Source: Steromphala cineraria
Taxonomy: Eukaryota > Mollusca > Gastropoda > Trochida > Trochidae
Length of the DNA: 64,000 nt
Direction of reading: 5' to 3'
Assembly: GCA_916613615.1 (NCBI GenBank)
Contig: OU744725.1
Coordinates: 52,633,575-52,697,574 of the forward strand
Position 1 is the stretch's first letter. The number at the start of each line of letters is the position of its first letter. Both the position numbers and the translations under genes were made by a program. The notes under the pieces were generated by a model. That model did no database searches and had not been told where the DNA came from. It saw only the letters and a list, made by a program, of their open reading frames with translations. Below, one piece after another: positions 37,201 to 48,228 of this stretch.

Positions 37201-37837
37201 GAAGATGAAGCTTCTGCCCCTTCTGTTAAATGATTCCAACGAACAGGAAATACTTGATGAGCTCTTTCTCTACTGTCAGGATCTAAGCAGAGATGTATCC
37301 CTATGTGCTGTGGAATCTGTTGCAAACATTTCCATCTCAAACCCTCACCTTCAGCAGGACTGCCTTGACAAGTTCAAGAGTCTTCTAGAGAGCAGCTCAT
37401 GCCATGTCCTCTGTAATGTCCTTCAGGTGATGCAGAAGATCTCGCTGGAAGATAGAAGCTTGATTAAAGATCTCATGTCAACTCTCGGCCACATCCATGG
37501 GACTATAATGGAAGACGAGGCGGGGTCCACAGCATTACTCCACCTTTTGGGGGAGTATGGAGAAGATGTTGAGGATGTTGCTTACGTCCTAGAGGAGTTC
37601 GTGGACAGGCTTGAGGAGGTTCATCAGACGGACCTCAAAATTCAACTTCTCACAACAGCACTGAAAGTGTTTTTTGTTAGGCCAGGAGAGACCCAAACAC
37701 TCTTAGGGGGTCTTTTAGAGACCTTTATGTCAGATCCTAGCAGATCTGTGAGAGACCAGGCACACTTTTATTATGGTCTACTAGAGCTTGATGTTCACTA
37801 TGCAAAATCTGTTATAAGTGGTGAAGATTTAGGATGA
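34201..37837 (+). CDS. AP4B1: AP-4 complex subunit beta-1, trunk domain only
   Basis: Exons are 34201-34311 (37 codons, phase 0, donor GTATGTAAA) and 36314-37837 (acceptor TTTTCAG), 544 residues. The product is an adaptin N-terminal HEAT-repeat trunk. Diagnostic stretches are LAINTLLKDC..NPMVRGIAIKTLCSLR, SAYVRRAAVLGCVKV, DPIVVVNCLSALDEIL and AHHLLNKIN. These fit the beta subunit of AP-4, which sorts cargo at the trans-Golgi network. Vertebrate AP4B1 is about 740 residues with a C-terminal ear; here TGA follows soon after the trunk and I find no ear exon downstream. Either a donor near the end (for example GTGAAG at about 37818) leads to exons I cannot see, or the protein is genuinely short. 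Nearly the whole trunk lies in one 1.5-kb exon. Intron 1 contains two MITEs. Confidence 0.9.
34832..34992. mobile_element. 161-bp pogo/Tigger-like MITE
   Basis: CAGTAGAACACGGATATAGC at the left and the inverse-like GTTATATCCGAGTTCTACTG at the right are flanked by TA on both sides. A CAGT.. terminus with a TA duplication is typical of pogo-group Tc1/mariner elements. It lies in AP4B1 intron 1. Confidence 0.85.
35691..36100. mobile_element. 410-bp MITE with CTAGGGATGTCACGATAC ends
   Basis: The termini CTAGGGATGTCACGATACA and TGTATCGTGACATCCCTAG are inverted. Internal CGATAC motifs repeat near both ends. This terminus resembles hAT-type MITEs known across animals; the 8-bp duplication is only partly visible (TATTATAC / GTATGTAC). 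It lies 200 bases before the AP4B1 exon 2 acceptor. Confidence 0.75.
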
Positions 37838-37928
37838 GTTGCTTTGTAAAGATAGTTAATTATACATGATGCAAATCATTCTCCAACCACCCAAGTGTGG
37901 ATGTTTGCCACTCTACAACTAAAACTGG

Positions 37929-38020
37929 ACAGACAGACCTCAAACTTAAACTTCTTATAAGTTCTGAACGTGTTTTTTGTTAAGGCAATGCAAGACCCAA
38001 ACACTCTTAGAGGGTCTTAT
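37929..38020 (+). pseudogene. decayed duplicate of an AP4B1 exon segment
   Basis: The stretch from CAGACAGACCTCAAACTTAA through GTGTTTTTTGTTAAGGCAAT to CCCAAACACTCTTAGAGGGT closely follows coding bases 37627-37716 in the same order and orientation, with an approximate 300-bp offset. It lies in the 3' flank after the stop codon and has lost the reading frame. Confidence 0.8.
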
Positions 38021-38409
38021 ATCATTTTATATTCAAATCTTGTTTCATTTATGGAAATGTTTCTATTGATGTTTAAAGAACAATGAATGGTGCCCTCAAG
38101 TGTGATACAAACATCATGAATTATTTGTTTTCAGAAGTTTTCTGTACTTAACTTAAGGTATTCTGTTTGTTAGGTCAAATGACTTTCCTGGCTCTTTAAG
38201 TCATGTCACATATCTTTATCTGCACAAAGCTACTTAAGCAAAAACACCGTAGCATTTAGCAACATTATCATCAACCATATTTAGTATTATTCTCTGCCTA
38301 CATATCCTTCAATGTTTATTTGTTGAGATTTGTTAACATGACTTGCTTTCTTTTAATTCTTTCTTGTTGAGGCAAACACTTTTTTTATCTAGTCATTACT
38401 CTGTCTGTC

Positions 38410-39235
38410 CATAATAATTTGGTTTCCAAACCAGAACTCAAAACGGTTAGCCTAGCTCACTTGCAAACTTGGTATGTGGATCAGTCAACCATGAGTAGAT
38501 ACATTTTTTGGGATTTTCAACTTTTCAAGAATTTTAATTTTTTTCTTTGAATCAAAGTCTTAGAATTACAGAACTTAATATCTGTAAGGTGAACCTCAAT
38601 GGCGCTTAATATCTTGATGCTACACTGTTGTGTAGATGTGTTTATTTAGTCTTACACTTCTTCTTATCTAAGTATTGGAAAATTTATAGCTTTTCTGATT
38701 TATTAAGAACAGATAGGATATGTCACAGTCATCATATGATGACCTTCACCTTCAGCTTAGGTTATCTAGTAATGTTTATTGTTACACATAAGTGATTTTA
38801 CAACCACTTTATTGTAACAATGACATTATCAACATGCCATATACTCAAGATGAATCACTGTTTTTATTCCATTAGTATGTAGTACAGTCGGATAAAGTCA
38901 TCGCTCTGTCCATCTGTCCGACCGTCCGTCTGTAATCACATTGTTTCAAGAGCAGAACTCAAGAACTTAGTATATGAATGAAACTTAGTATATGAATGAG
39001 TCACCCTATGTAGATGTGCCTTTTGGTATTTTCAACTTCTTCAGATTTTTTTTTTGGTGGTCTCCATGGAAACGTAACTTAGAATTTGGTTTCTGGAGCA
39101 AAACTCAAAAACTGTTACACCTTGCACAATGACACTTTGTATGTGGATTTGTCACCATATGAAGATGTGCTTTTTGGTATTTTCAACTTCCTGAGATTAT
39201 TTTTGGCGGTTTCCATGGAAACAGGAATTTATCGT
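38410..39235 (+). repeat. three diverged copies of a 130-160 bp repeat
   Basis: Copies near 38410-38530, 38930-39060 and 39075-39235 share GTTTC..GAGCARAACTCAAAAAC, a TATGTGGAT.AGTCACC.ATG segment, TTTTGGTATTTTCAACTT and (in the last two) TCCATGGAAAC. They lie between AP4B1 and the second copy of the 370-bp repeat. Confidence 0.65.
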
Positions 39236-39429
39236 GGATCAGTGGGATATGTCATCTTCTGATGCCTTTTTTTAACATATCTTTATCATATCACTGCCAT
39301 ATAAAAGATGCCAGTTGTATGACACAAAATGACCTCAGTCAGATCTCATTCACATCAGGTTAGCACATCATGGAGCACATTATGTCAGATTTTTCTTGCT
39401 ATGTGTGATGCAAAGCATTTTGATTTTTT

Positions 39430-39810
39430 CACACCCTGCAAAAGTGACATAGCTTTTAACGAACCCGCTTTCGGTGACATCATCATTATGTGTGTAGGTC
39501 TCACACTGCGCAATTGCAATTGTGTTCGATGGGTATAAACTTGGGCGGCAAATAGTGCCTGATTCAGAGAAAGAATAAAGAAAATCTAGTCGTTCGCAAC
39601 ATAGACGACTTTCAAGGATATATTTAGGAACCGGAAATTGTGAGAAGGCCACACTTGATTCGCCTTCATGTCAACATGCCTTTATGTTTCAGTCATTTGG
39701 TAAACTGTCTCCAATTTAATGAATTTTGGTCCGATCTTCTAATGGTTGGTAGCAAAATATTGCCAAAAATATCACGAATTCAGCAAAAATGCTTTAAAAA
39801 TATTGCAGTT
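39430..39810 (+). repeat. dispersed 370-bp repeat, copy 2
   Basis: Matches 19785-20160 in order and orientation, including AACGAACCCGCTTTCGGTGA, AAAATCTAGTCGTTCGC and CACACTTGATTCGCCTT, with scattered substitutions and indels. Confidence 0.65.
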
Positions 39811-39814
39811 TGAA

Positions 39815-41025
39815 TATGGGTCTTTGATGAAAGTTACTAAATGATTATTTTATCAGTCTAGAAATAATGTAATCAAATATCATTACTAAGAGTTTTACTG
39901 TCACGTAATTAGTCTCATCACCCATGGATTTACTTGCTTATAAAAGTGGTCACCTATTCTATTTCAATATTTCAGACATCAATTGATAACACTCTGGCCA
40001 TCTAAAGGTCTTGCTTTATGGGAATATTAAGGAATGATCTCAACATAGCCAAATTTTGAATGTTATTTAACATTTCAAAGGAATATTGTACATATTGTTT
40101 ATCAGTTTACTTATATTGATGTCTTAAAAACATGTGATACAAGAAAAATGTTTTGAGTTTTTAGCTCATCTGTCCTGTATGAACCATTGTTGTAGGTCAT
40201 ATCAGGGTTTTAAACGTGTTTTACGTGCTCATTTAATGGAATAGGAGGTTGTATGGGGCTGAATTCCAAATTCGGGGGGCTGGAATTTTGATAGTCTGTA
40301 AATTTCTTGTACACAATTTTTTCCTCCCCAGGCCCCCCCGCTAACTACGGGCCTGCTATATACATTTGTTACTAGGAAAACCCTCCTGAAGTTCGTTTCA
40401 ATAAAAAAATACCCCGATAGGACTGTCATTTTAAAACCAAACAGCCATTCACACACAAGTTACTATTTTGTAACAAGATCCGTAAAAAAATCCCAGCTAG
40501 AATAGCACGTGTTGGGTCGTCACGGGTTTTCCATGCGCTGACAGCATGTCGATGGACGAGTGACAGCTGAAGGTCATTTAAATGATAAACATGGTGTACA
40601 TTGCACAGGTTCGACACTGCATATATACCATAAATAGAATGGGACCCATTAAATTTGAAAAGGGCTTTACTGTAGCAGCGGCATTTGAGCAGTGTTTACC
40701 GTAAAGCCTTTCTTATAAGCTTAGTTTCTATTTTTTCTCCACTGATATGCCTTTATTTGAGGCAAGATTCTATTCACAGCAGGCGATTATTCACAATTTA
40801 TAAGGCGCTCTGTACAGACTATTGTAAAAACAATTGAGGTAATACAACGAATATAGATTACATTTTAATTTGGTTTACCGGGCGTTTAGATAGGGATTTA
40901 GTTTTTTCCAGTCACCTCTCCGCAGGGGCGTCTTGCAGGCTTGTACTTAATACACAAATTCTCAAAATTACATCCCAAATCCTAAATGTAGAATATATAT
41001 AGCTTTTAAGGTGAAAACAACCATC
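39815..41025. other. no gene seen
   Basis: I see no supported exon or repeat, apart from small C-rich and G-rich stretches near 40280-40340. Confidence 0.4.
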
Positions 41026-41305
41026 CACTGACAAGTCGTTGGACTTCACCTGGGTAGGATGGATAGTGTTGTAAAGATGGCAAAATGGTGCTAAATTTGA
41101 TAAAAATAGTTCTTATTTCTCCAAAATCTTTATCATACAAGATTGTTATGTGCTTATATAATGTCGAACGAGGTTGATACACTGGGTCAGACTTAAGTCT
41201 GTCGCTAACAGGTCGTTAGTCAAAATGGCAAAATGGTGCTAAATTTTATAAAAATTGGTTCTTTATTTTCATAAATCTTTATTACACAAGATTGAAATGT
41301 GCTTA

Positions 41306-42995
41306 CCGTATTTCCTCGAATAGACGCCGGGTCTCGAATAAACGCCGGGTGATAAGTTAATTAGCAGCCCCGTCTAAGGACGGGGCTGCTATCAGGTTTT
41401 GTGCAGTTTCCGCCGCCGCCGCCGCCGCCGCGTCCGCCGCGCACATACTAATGGCTATAACTTTTTTCTACTAAGCTTTCCAGAACTTGTATTCATAACT
41501 TACTGCTTATACCTCGGGGGAACGATTTTGACATGTTCACTTTCAAGGTCAAAGGTCAAGGTCACGAGCTATAAAATCACTAAAAAATTCCTTGTAAACG
41601 CGATAACTTGAAAAGTTTTTGTGCTATGAAGCTCTAACTTGGTATGTATCATCCTTGGAAGAGTAAAAAATTTTGAAAAGGTTTTCGCTACAATCTGTTC
41701 AAGGTCAAGGTCACAGCAAGGTCACGACTTTAGCATGGTTTTGCGAAAATGCTTTATTTTAACTATGAACACTTTTAATCAATAGATGATTGTTATACTC
41801 AATGAAAAGTGTTCATAGATTGTGTAACCTTGAAGGTCAAAGGTCAAGGTCATGAGATTTGTGTTATTTAAATGTGCAACTAATTTGGATATATCTTTAT
41901 CCCATTAAGCTTTTCAGAACTCATAAACATGTATAAGTTTTTACACCTCTGAGGACTTAGAATGACATGTTCACTTTCAAGGTCAAAGGTCAAGGTCACG
42001 AAATATAAAATCACTCAAAAATTCCTTGTAAACGCGATAACTTGAAAAGTTTTTGTGCTATGAAGCTCTTACTTGGTATATATCGTCCTTGGAAGAGTAA
42101 AAAAATTTGAAAAGGTTTTCGCTACAATCTGTCCAAGGTCAAGGTCACAGCAAGGTCACGACTTAAGCATGGTTTTGCGGAAATGCTTTATTTTAACTAT
42201 GAACACTTTTAATCAATAGAAGATTATTATGCTCAATAAAGAGTGTTCATTGAACGTGTAACCTTGAAGGTCAAAGGTCAAGGTCATGACATTTGTGTTA
42301 TTACAATGTGCAACTAATTTGGATATAACTTAATCCTGTTAAGCTTTTCAGAACTCATAAACATGTGTAATTGTTTACACCTCTGGGGACTTAAAATGAC
42401 ATGTTCATTTTCAAGGTCAAAGGTCAAGGTCATGAGCTATAAAATCACAAAAAAATTCCTTGTAAACTCGTTAACTTGAAAAGTTTTTGTGCTATGAAGT
42501 TTAAATTTTGTATATATTATCTCTTGAGAAGTACAAAATTTTGGAAAGGTTTTGTGTACGAACTGTCAAAGGTCACAGCAAGGTCAACAAATATTGAGAA
42601 AATGGATTATTTTAACTTTAAACACTTTAATTCGATACATGTTATTTTCAATGAAATGTGTTCATTGATTGCGTGACCTTGAGTGTCAAACGTCAAGGTC
42701 ACAAGAAAATGCCCAATATGCTGAGGCTTGTAGAAGGCGGAACAGGGTAAGGCGAAACCCCAAGTTTCGGGGCTGCTCTGTTTTTGCGGTGTCCCGCAAA
42801 CACTAATCTAGTTAATTAATGCTTCCGTAGTAGAATTGAAATAAAGTATTCCCCCTTTACATCATCTATAATATTTGTTTCCTACTAAAAATAAATAGAC
42901 GCCGCCTCGAATAGGCGCCGGGTCTCGAATACACGCCGGGGGTAAAGGGGGTCTGAAAAAATACACGCCGGGGGCGTCTATTCGAGGAAATACGG
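41306..42995. mobile_element. 1690-bp composite TIR element with TA duplication
   Basis: The ends CCGTATTTCCTCGAATAGAC and GTCTATTCGAGGAAATACGG are inverted and flanked by TA (41304-41305, 42996-42997). The neighbouring array units show the empty site (GTGCTTATATAATG), which proves the TA duplication. A second, 301-bp member lies at 46072-46372. Most of the interior is a second, nested element with 434-bp repeats. Confidence 0.88.
41364..42810. mobile_element. nested element with 434-bp units rich in AGGTCA sites
   Basis: GTTAATTA flanks both sides (41356-41363 and 42811-42818), suggesting a second insertion inside the first. The left end is a 12-bp perfect hairpin (AGCAGCCCCGTC / GACGGGGCTGCT, 41363-41390). 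The core is about three tandem units of exactly 434 bp (marker TTTCAAGGTC at 41541, 41975 and 42409). Each unit has clusters of AAGGTCAAAGGTCAAGGTCA. The terminal hairpin, read on the minus strand as ..GCTGCTAA before T, and the tandem core recall Helitron-like or pearl-type bivalve elements. That class is inference. Confidence 0.65.
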
Positions 42996-43349
42996 TATAT
43001 AATGTCGAACGAAGTTGATACACTCGGTCAGACTAAGTATGTCGCTAACAGGTCGTTAGTCAAAATGGCAAAATGGTGCTAAATTTCATAAAAATGTGTT
43101 CTTTATTTTCATAAATCTTTATCATACAAGATTGATATGTGCTTATATAATGTCGAAGGAAGCTGATGCACTGGGTCCGGCGATATGTGTCACTAACAGG
43201 TCGTTAGTCAAATGGCAAAATGGTGCTAAATTTCATAAAACAAGTTCTCCAAAAGCTTTATCATACAAGATTGATATGTGCTTATATAATTTCGAACGAA
43301 GCTGATGCACTGGGTCAGGCGATATGTGAACAGGACGTTAGTCAATGTT

Positions 43350-44185
43350 GTGTTGGTGTCGGTGACATATCTCTTTCTTTAGTTCACCAGCTCATTTTCC
43401 AGCAATTGTTCCAATCTAAGTCATCAAAATTAATTTTTCTTTTCGTGGTTTCCAATCGCCAAAGGAGGTTGAGAGTTAAGATTAACTTATTTCTGACATG
43501 GAGAGTGTCCGCCCTTAAGTCTTCTTTTGCCTAACCATTAAAGCTACGGATCATAAATCGAAAATAACGCAAATTCTCTAACAATTCGACCTCTCCAGTA
43601 ATTCGACCACATGATATCTCACTGAGGTAAAAAAATTCAAATCATCTCTAAAAGTTCAACCAAGTGCCAAAAGTTTACGTTCCTATGATTAAACTGTTGC
43701 TTAAAAACATTAATTTGCAAAAATAAAATAACTTAAAATCGTAACTATCTCTTCTTCAATATCCCTTCAATATTCAATGCAAAATTTCGAGATAATTGCA
43801 ACATTTCCATGATTTTATGGTCGTCTATAAAGACTATGCATTAAAATAATAGATTTCAACGACGTGGAATGAGCGATCAGAAATGAAAAATCATTCAACC
43901 AGAGAAATTTTCTTGAGGGTCGAAATAATAGAGAAATTGCGATGTACTTCATTATGTGTACATTTGGTAGCTTGTATGGTTCCGCTTGTAAATTTCAGCG
44001 GATTGCACGTGCAACACGAGAGGCTCATGCCAATGTCAGCTTCCTGAAATGGACATTGTGTCTCCAATTTGAATCAATGTATCACCTTCTCAATATATAT
44101 AAGAACGAATTGCATTATTCGCATTATCAAAGCTGATGTCATGTTGAATATTGATTAATATAAGCGTTCAGTTCAGAAAAAAAGG
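43350..44185. other. no gene seen
   Basis: Several short open frames exist but have no domain, no splice context and no repeat support. Confidence 0.4.
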
Positions 44186-44187
44186 TA

Positions 44188-44335
44188 CCGACCTCGACAT
44201 CGGGTTCAAGTTAGATGAACCATCGTTTCATGACTTCAACCCCCGCACACGTGAATCGTAAACGCTGAAATGCCGTTCATGATTCACGTGCGCGAGGGTT
44301 TATCTCACTTGAACACCTCGGTCCCAGTCGGTAAA
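44188..44335. repeat. foldback element, about 145 bp
   Basis: The left arm (ACCGACCTCG, GGTTCAAGT, CACGTGAATC) and the right arm (GATTCACGTG, CACTTGAAC, CCTCGGT) pair imperfectly around a short loop near 44265. It could be a MITE or a structured RNA; flanking duplications are not clear. Confidence 0.5.
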
Positions 44336-44339
44336 TATT

Positions 44340-45006
44340 ACATCACAAATGAAAATAGTAAATTGTAAACTTCATGTTTGCCTCTACTGTGATAGAGACC
44401 ACATAGACATTGTACATACCTGTAAGTATTCAATCGTAGATTTAGAGCTGCAGAGCCCAAGGTTCTTTTCATAAAGTTAAGATCGGGGTAGCATTGCTCA
44501 AATAACTAAAACGTTTACATTTAAGCATTGCCATATTTATTTGCTTTGAAACAATTACAATGATACGTACAAGTTACAGAACAATAATGTTTGAAAACAT
44601 TGTGAGAATTTCAAAATTGTTTAGGTGGAGGAAATATACATTCAGATATAAATTGTTGAAATACGAAGTTAAAGTGTTTAGATAACAATAACAAAAACAT
44701 TGATATTGCATAAATCGCACATTTTAACCTTTTGAAATGGCTATCCAAAGCTCAACAGAAAATGTGCACAATGAAAATTTTAACGTTGGTGAAATGCATC
44801 CAGATATTTACAAACCTCTTCATCAAAATGAGCAAATGACTATAAACATATTAAGTAATAACAATCTATAAAAGCCAGCTTAACGTATAGTGCTTTCTAG
44901 ATTTACAAACAATGATGCATATTTATCATATGAAAATAAAATATTTACATAAAAGTTTCTATATCAAACACCGATTTCAATTTAGTTATTGTCCGATTCT
45001 TATTCC

Positions 45007-45038
<32 letters not shown>

Positions 45039-45985
45039 GCTGAGAACTATTCATACATCGAATAGTAAACAACAATTAAAAATATAGAAAGGAAACCATC
45101 CTTCAATTTCATTAAAAGTAATTCTTTTCACAAAATGACTATTTCTGGTATACCAAATTTCTAAGTTTGTGATTAACTTTCTTCATCGGTTTAACAGCAA
45201 ACAAACACATGGCACTCTTTTCAAATGGCTGCGGATGACAACCAACTTAGTAAGTTCAAAAACACTGACCAGCACAAAATGCTTGTTAACCACTAAGAAA
45301 AGAACAAGAAGTCCAACCGCTTCGTCCTGCAGGTGATAAATGAGCGAAAGCAGTGATAAACTGGCTCTACAGATATGACTCTCTGAGTCAAGGGACTCCC
45401 TAACAAAAAGTCTTGTGAGTCCAAGCTGATTTAAATGAGTCCTTTAACAAGAAACGCCTTTAAAAAGGCATGCTTGGTGCCACATAGGCAGATGAAGGAG
45501 ATTGTGATTTGTCGAACAATCTGGGTGATAATATATACAACACTGAATAACAGCAGTAATATTAACACGAGTATTACTCAAAGTTAATTTCACAAAATTA
45601 ATTTCTATCAACACGAATTGCTGAAAGTTATGAATATTTTTTACATTCATCAACGATTGTTGGTATATTTCAAATCAAAACACACGAGGGTGATATTCTA
45701 TTTATCATTCAAATTCACTCTTTTTGAGATCTCAGAGAAAAAATGTAAATCTCTGAACACAACAACACTAGATTTTCAAGACAGTGATGTGACAGTGACA
45801 GTTTATGATGTTATGGCATTGTGATGTTGTTACTTGAAGTAAAAGCACTGCACGGGTTGCCATGTAGCGTTGACAATGACAGGAAATTGTGAAATTGTGC
45901 AAAACGTACTGCCAAAACCATATCTCCTTGTCATGCTGGTTAATTATTAACTGTAGTATTACAGATAATAAACAAAATACTTTCC
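44340..45985. other. no gene seen; poly-C/poly-A tract
   Basis: The one striking feature is a C run of more than 20 bases followed directly by about ten A (about 45006-45038). I see no exon. Confidence 0.45.
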
Positions 45986-45989
45986 GATG

Positions 45990-46040
45990 ATCTGACGGGA
46001 TTTCAACCCAGCTCCGCTGAGCTAAGCCGCGGCCTTATAG
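45990..46040 (-). repeat. tRNA-like fragment, possible SINE relic
   Basis: The minus strand reads GCTTAGCTCAGCGGAGC, then GGGTTGAAATCCC, which resemble pol III A- and B-box regions. The spacing is far too short for a tRNA, so it is at most a deleted, tRNA-derived fragment. Confidence 0.25.
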
Positions 46041-46071
46041 TAACCGTATGGAACCAGCGATGTAGGTCATA

Positions 46072-46372
46072 CCGTATTTCCTTAATTACACGCCTGCCTT
46101 GAATATACGCCTGCCTCGAATAGACGCCCTTGCATAAGACTTTCTGAAAATAATAAACGCCTGCCTTAATTAAACGCCGCGTAAACCAAGTTTTATATAT
46201 AAAAACGCTTCTGTTTTGTTAAATTATCTGATTTTGTTACAAAATAGTCTAAACGGTTTCGCTTTTTACGAAATAGACGCCTGCCTTGAATAGAAGCCTG
46301 CCTCAAATAGACGCCTATGATGTAAACCTTTTGAAAATAATAGACGCCCGGCGTGTTATTAAGGAAATACGA
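46072..46372. mobile_element. 301-bp TA-flanked MITE, CCGTATTTCC family
   Basis: The ends CCGTATTTCCTTAATTACAC and ..TTAAGGAAATACGA are inverted, with TA on each side. Internal GACGCCTGCCT repeats recur at both sides. It is the same family as the outer element at 41306-42995. Confidence 0.8.
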
Positions 46373-46379
46373 TATTCTA

Positions 46380-47210
46380 CATATAGCACGAGTCAATTTC
46401 AGTAGCTCTGATAATAAATACATGTTTTCAACGTAAACATTTAGTGACATCGTTAAGTATGACTTGTCACGTGGTCGTAAGTGATCTACCTATTAGTAAA
46501 CATAAGTCTTTTTTCGATGTCACCATCGTTCTTACACAAACATTACTTTTAAATCGCCAGGCGAGCCCAGCGTGAAATTAAATCGCGTGGGTTATAAAAA
46601 AGTGGATTCTGCGATTATTGAATGCGAAATAATGCTCTTATCTGGAACAAATGCAGACTCTTCATCAAATGAAGATGTTTTTGATTGAGAATGTTAACAT
46701 TTATCAGCGTCTTTAATAGAAAATATTGTTTCTCTTTTAACATGACATTTAAAGCGAAATCATATTCCACAGTTTAATGTGCCAAATATTTTGTATTACC
46801 CACATGGTGACGTAATGCATTTTTTGCTACAGCTCTGTTCATTGGTCTTTTGATTTGGATACAACACATGTGATTGGCGCGGCTTCCCTTTGAAAATATC
46901 AAGAGTAATATAGAGAGAATTCAGAAAAGTTTTAGGAGAATCAAATCATAATACTTGGTGCCCTTTTAGGGCACCAAGCAATAAGGGTAGCACATAGTAA
47001 CCCCGAAAAACTATGCATCCCAGGACTCCCAGCTTAAATTTCTATGAGTCCTTTCTAAATTTTATGAGTATTTGAAGCAGGACTCGCAGGTAAATCACAG
47101 GTATCACTGCGAAAGCAGCACTTTCTTTAATTCATTAAACAAATTCCAAAGCAAGAAAAAAGGTTTAATCAACAGCCAAATTCTAAAACAAACGTTACCT
47201 GCTCCGATCT
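46380..47210. other. no gene seen; contains a perfect hairpin
   Basis: Apart from the 11-bp hairpin at 46954-46978, I see no supported feature. Confidence 0.4.
46954..46978. repeat. perfect 11-bp stem, 3-base loop
   Basis: CTTGGTGCCCT and AGGGCACCAAG are exact inverses separated by TTT. The function is unknown. Confidence 0.5.
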
Positions 47211-47215
47211 CTTAA

Positions 47216-47565
47216 AGGGGAAGTAGCACGTTTTTTTGAAAATTTTAAATTTTACATTTATCAATGATAATTGTACGTTCATGCTAAATGTTTTATTTTG
47301 AAAGTGTCCAAAATCTCTATAACTTATGATCCATAGTCAGAGAAAAAATTATAAAGAATCACATAAAGTCCATTGTCGGCCATTTTTGTATGAACACCTT
47401 TAATTCATTTTATGTAAGAAAATGAAATCGCATGGCTGAAATTTACATTATATAATTAATTTATAACTGCTTCGTTTTGTTTGAATACATTGTCTTTAAA
47501 TTAGAACCATTTATTTTCATTTTCCTGACATCACGCTATATTCCCCTTAAACGTGCTACTGTCCC
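47216..47565 (-). mobile_element. full TTAA-type MITE, reverse orientation
   Basis: AGGGGAAGTAGCACGTTTTT at the left and ACGTGCTACTGTCCC at the right are flanked by TTAA (47212-47215, 47566-47569). The body is the inverse of the copy at 27930. Confidence 0.88.
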
Positions 47566-47652
47566 TTAAGCTTTGCGAATCCATTCCTTTCTCAAATGAT
47601 TCAAAATTCAAATACTTGATTAACTCTTCCATACCACTACTGGCTCATTTCG

Positions 47653-47996
47653 GTCTAAGTAAACCTAGCCTCAATATAATCCGTTTAAATATACTGAGTC
47701 TAGAAGGGTATAATAGAGGGTCCTATAACCCTCCAACCACACCGTAGGAACGTGTACGCCTGGAATTTGTTACACACACAACGGGAAGTGAACAAATTAC
47801 TCTGCGAGAGATACGTTTGTTTTTGTGCATTTGGTGTGGTGCCTACGTTATACGTGCGAAGGCAGACTATTGTGGCTTGGTAAACTGAGCTCTGATTGGT
47901 CAATTCGATACGTGGGCTGACGCGACCCTCTTCTAGGCCTTTCCAGACTCAGTATAGCAATGAAACGGATAATTTTGAGGCTAGGTTTACTTAGAC
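47653..47996. mobile_element. 344-bp element with long imperfect TIRs
   Basis: The left arm 47653-47703 (GTCTAAGTAAACCTAGCCTC.. to ATACTGAGTCT) and the right arm 47945-47996 are inverted copies with few mismatches. The interior is non-coding. The short open frames here come from the arms. Confidence 0.7.
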
Positions 47997-48228
47997 TGGA
48001 CAGATTTACGAGATGTTTGACACTCTGAAGTTCTTATACATTTGAACATTGAACAACTTTTTGGAAAATTGTAAATAAATACAATTTCCAAACATATGCT
48101 ACTGCTTCTGCTCAATGCATGTGTATAGGTCAGCCTTCATTATCTTTAATCGCTTCATAAAGCAAGTTCAGATTTTAACAATACATAACAACTTCTTCGA
48201 GAGGCATTTTAGAAATTGGAAGGACAAT

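Larger units (their letters stand above)
41030..43345 (+). repeat. 148-bp tandem array, about 4.5 units, interrupted
   Basis: Units share AACAGGTCGTTAGTC, AAAATGGCAAAATGGTGCTA, TCATACAAGATTG, ATGTGCTTATATAATGTCGA and CTGGGTCAG. Marker positions 41211, 43051 and 43199 give a distance of 148 for the last pair. The first pair is also 148 apart once the 1692 bases contributed by the inserted element and its TA duplication are removed. Confidence 0.85.

Noticed and set aside
41399..41611. Open frame starting in a CCGCCG run
   Set aside because: It lies entirely within the repeat element and is not conserved among the 434-bp units.
45990..46040. tRNA gene
   Set aside because: The A- and B-box-like parts are too close; the anticodon arm and acceptor stem are missing.
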